Shown: positions 6,305 through 6,726 of the stretch, in pieces
How the letters are laid out: the number at the start of each line of letters is the position of its first letter
How positions within the stretch are numbered: the stretch's first letter is position 1
NCBI GenBank assembly: GCA_035720425.1
Contig: DASTOB010000098.1
Location: forward strand, 1-6,726
Origin: DASTOB01 sp035720425
GTDB lineage: Bacteria; Chloroflexota; Limnocylindria; Limnocylindrales; CSP1-4
Direction of reading: 5' to 3'
DNA: 6,726 bases
Position numbers and translations under genes: made by a program
The notes under the pieces: model-generated
Told to the model about the DNA's origin: nothing
The model's database searches: none
What the model saw: the letters and a program-made list of their open reading frames with translations, nothing else

Positions 6305-6726
6305 TGCGTGCTGATCCGCTCGGCGAGGGTGGCGAGCATCGCCCACGCCGCCTCCGGTCGTTCTCGGAGGATCGCCTTCACGCCATCACCGGCGATGACG
6401 AGCCCGCGAACCCCCGGGTCGTCGGCGAGGACGCTCGCGGCTCGCGGCCGCTCGCGCAGCACCGCGAGCTCGCCGATGTGGTCGCCGGCGCCGTAGGTCC
6501 GCAGGAGCCGCTCGCCGTCGCCCTCCTGCCGCACCACTCGCACGGAGCCGTCGACGATGACGACGAGTTCGTCGCCGAGCTCACCCTCGCGGACGAGCGC
6601 CTCGCCGCCGGGGTAGTACCGCTCGGTCGCCGTCGCGGCCAGGCGCTGCAGGTCCTCCGGCTCGAGCTGGCCGAACAGCGGCACGCGGCGGAGGAACATG
6701 ATCCGCTCGACCTCGCCGAGTGTCGC
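6301..6726 (-). CDS. Cyclic-nucleotide-binding domain protein, C-terminal part (runs off the window)
   Basis: 141 residues are visible before the stop. They form one complete CNB (CRP-like sensor) domain: a beta-roll from about ERYYPGGEALVREGELGDELVVIVDGSV, then the phosphate-binding cassette GELAVLRERPRAASV, with the expected Glu and Arg for cyclic phosphate and ribose contacts, and a final helix. The protein ends directly after that helix, so there is no C-terminal DNA-binding domain as in CRP/FNR. A Met codon at 6699 could start a 132-residue protein, but the frame is open to the edge (ATLGEVERI precedes it). That segment plus FLRRVPLF looks like the continuous lead-in to CNB domains placed at the end of larger proteins, such as transporter-like or HEAT-repeat proteins. 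I therefore treat it as 5'-partial, inferred not proven. It overlaps the cyclase gene by four bases (GTGA), indicating one operon and linked function. Confidence 0.85.
   Translation of the reverse strand, partial: ATLGEVERIMFLRRVPLFGQLEPEDLQRLAATATERYYPGGEALVREGELGDELVVIVDGSVRVVRQEGDGERLLRTYGAGDHIGELAVLRERPRAASVLADDPGVRGLVIAGDGVKAILRERPEAAWAMLATLAERISTQ

Noticed and set aside
6305..6346. Upstream start at 6346 for the cyclase protein
   Set aside because: It would add 14 residues (MGDARHPRRADQHA) lying inside the CNB gene, with no similarity to the usual short N-terminus of this family. The GTG at 6304 makes the typical GTGA overlap.
4395..6496. Long alternative frames on both strands inside the cyclase-ATPase gene (540 codons minus, 503 codons plus)
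   Set aside because: The cyclase, Walker A and Walker B motifs all fall in the 3614-6304 frame, while the alternatives show only skewed Arg/Pro/Ala composition.

Overview
The window is uniformly very GC-rich, with strong G/C bias at third codon positions and no A/T-rich island. It carries two tail-to-tail transcription units and no RNA gene, mobile element or CRISPR array that I can see. The base composition, the thin Shine-Dalgarno signals, the tightly packed genes and the class III cyclase / STAND ATPase / TPR fusion together suggest a high-GC Chloroflexota bacterium (for example a Limnocylindria-like lineage). A deep-branching actinobacterium such as a Thermoleophilia member is the main alternative. 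This placement is an inference from gene style, not from a marker gene.

Left half, plus strand (89-3576): a compact operon for a 2-oxoacid dehydrogenase complex, in the order dihydrolipoyl dehydrogenase (E3), E1 alpha, E1 beta. The E3 stop and the E1 alpha start share one base (TGATG), and E1 beta starts at a GTG three bases after the E1 alpha stop. All three proteins look full length and keep their catalytic motifs. The E1 subunits resemble the branched-chain 2-oxoacid dehydrogenase type (Bkd/BfmB) more than classical pyruvate dehydrogenase. No lipoyl acyltransferase (E2) gene lies in the window. Because the operon runs into a convergent gene, E2 must be upstream of the window or elsewhere in the genome. 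E1 alpha/beta would decarboxylate a 2-oxoacid on thiamine diphosphate and pass the acyl group to E2-bound lipoyl, and E3 would reoxidise the lipoyl group with NAD+.

The middle (3577-3613) is a 37-base gap between the convergent units. An 8-bp perfect hairpin over the stop codon of the minus-strand gene is the only candidate terminator.

Right half, minus strand (6726 down to 3614): a two-gene signalling unit. First comes the C-terminal part of a protein with an intact cyclic-nucleotide-binding (CNB) domain, whose reading frame runs off the right edge. It is joined by a GTGA stop/start overlap to an 896-residue protein with an N-terminal class III nucleotide cyclase domain, a central STAND/NB-ARC-like ATPase and C-terminal helical TPR-like repeats, but no DNA-binding domain. 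A putative cyclic-nucleotide producer translationally coupled to a cyclic-nucleotide binder is the most interesting feature of the window. The cyclase active site departs from the textbook residues, so its product, and whether it is active at all, is open.
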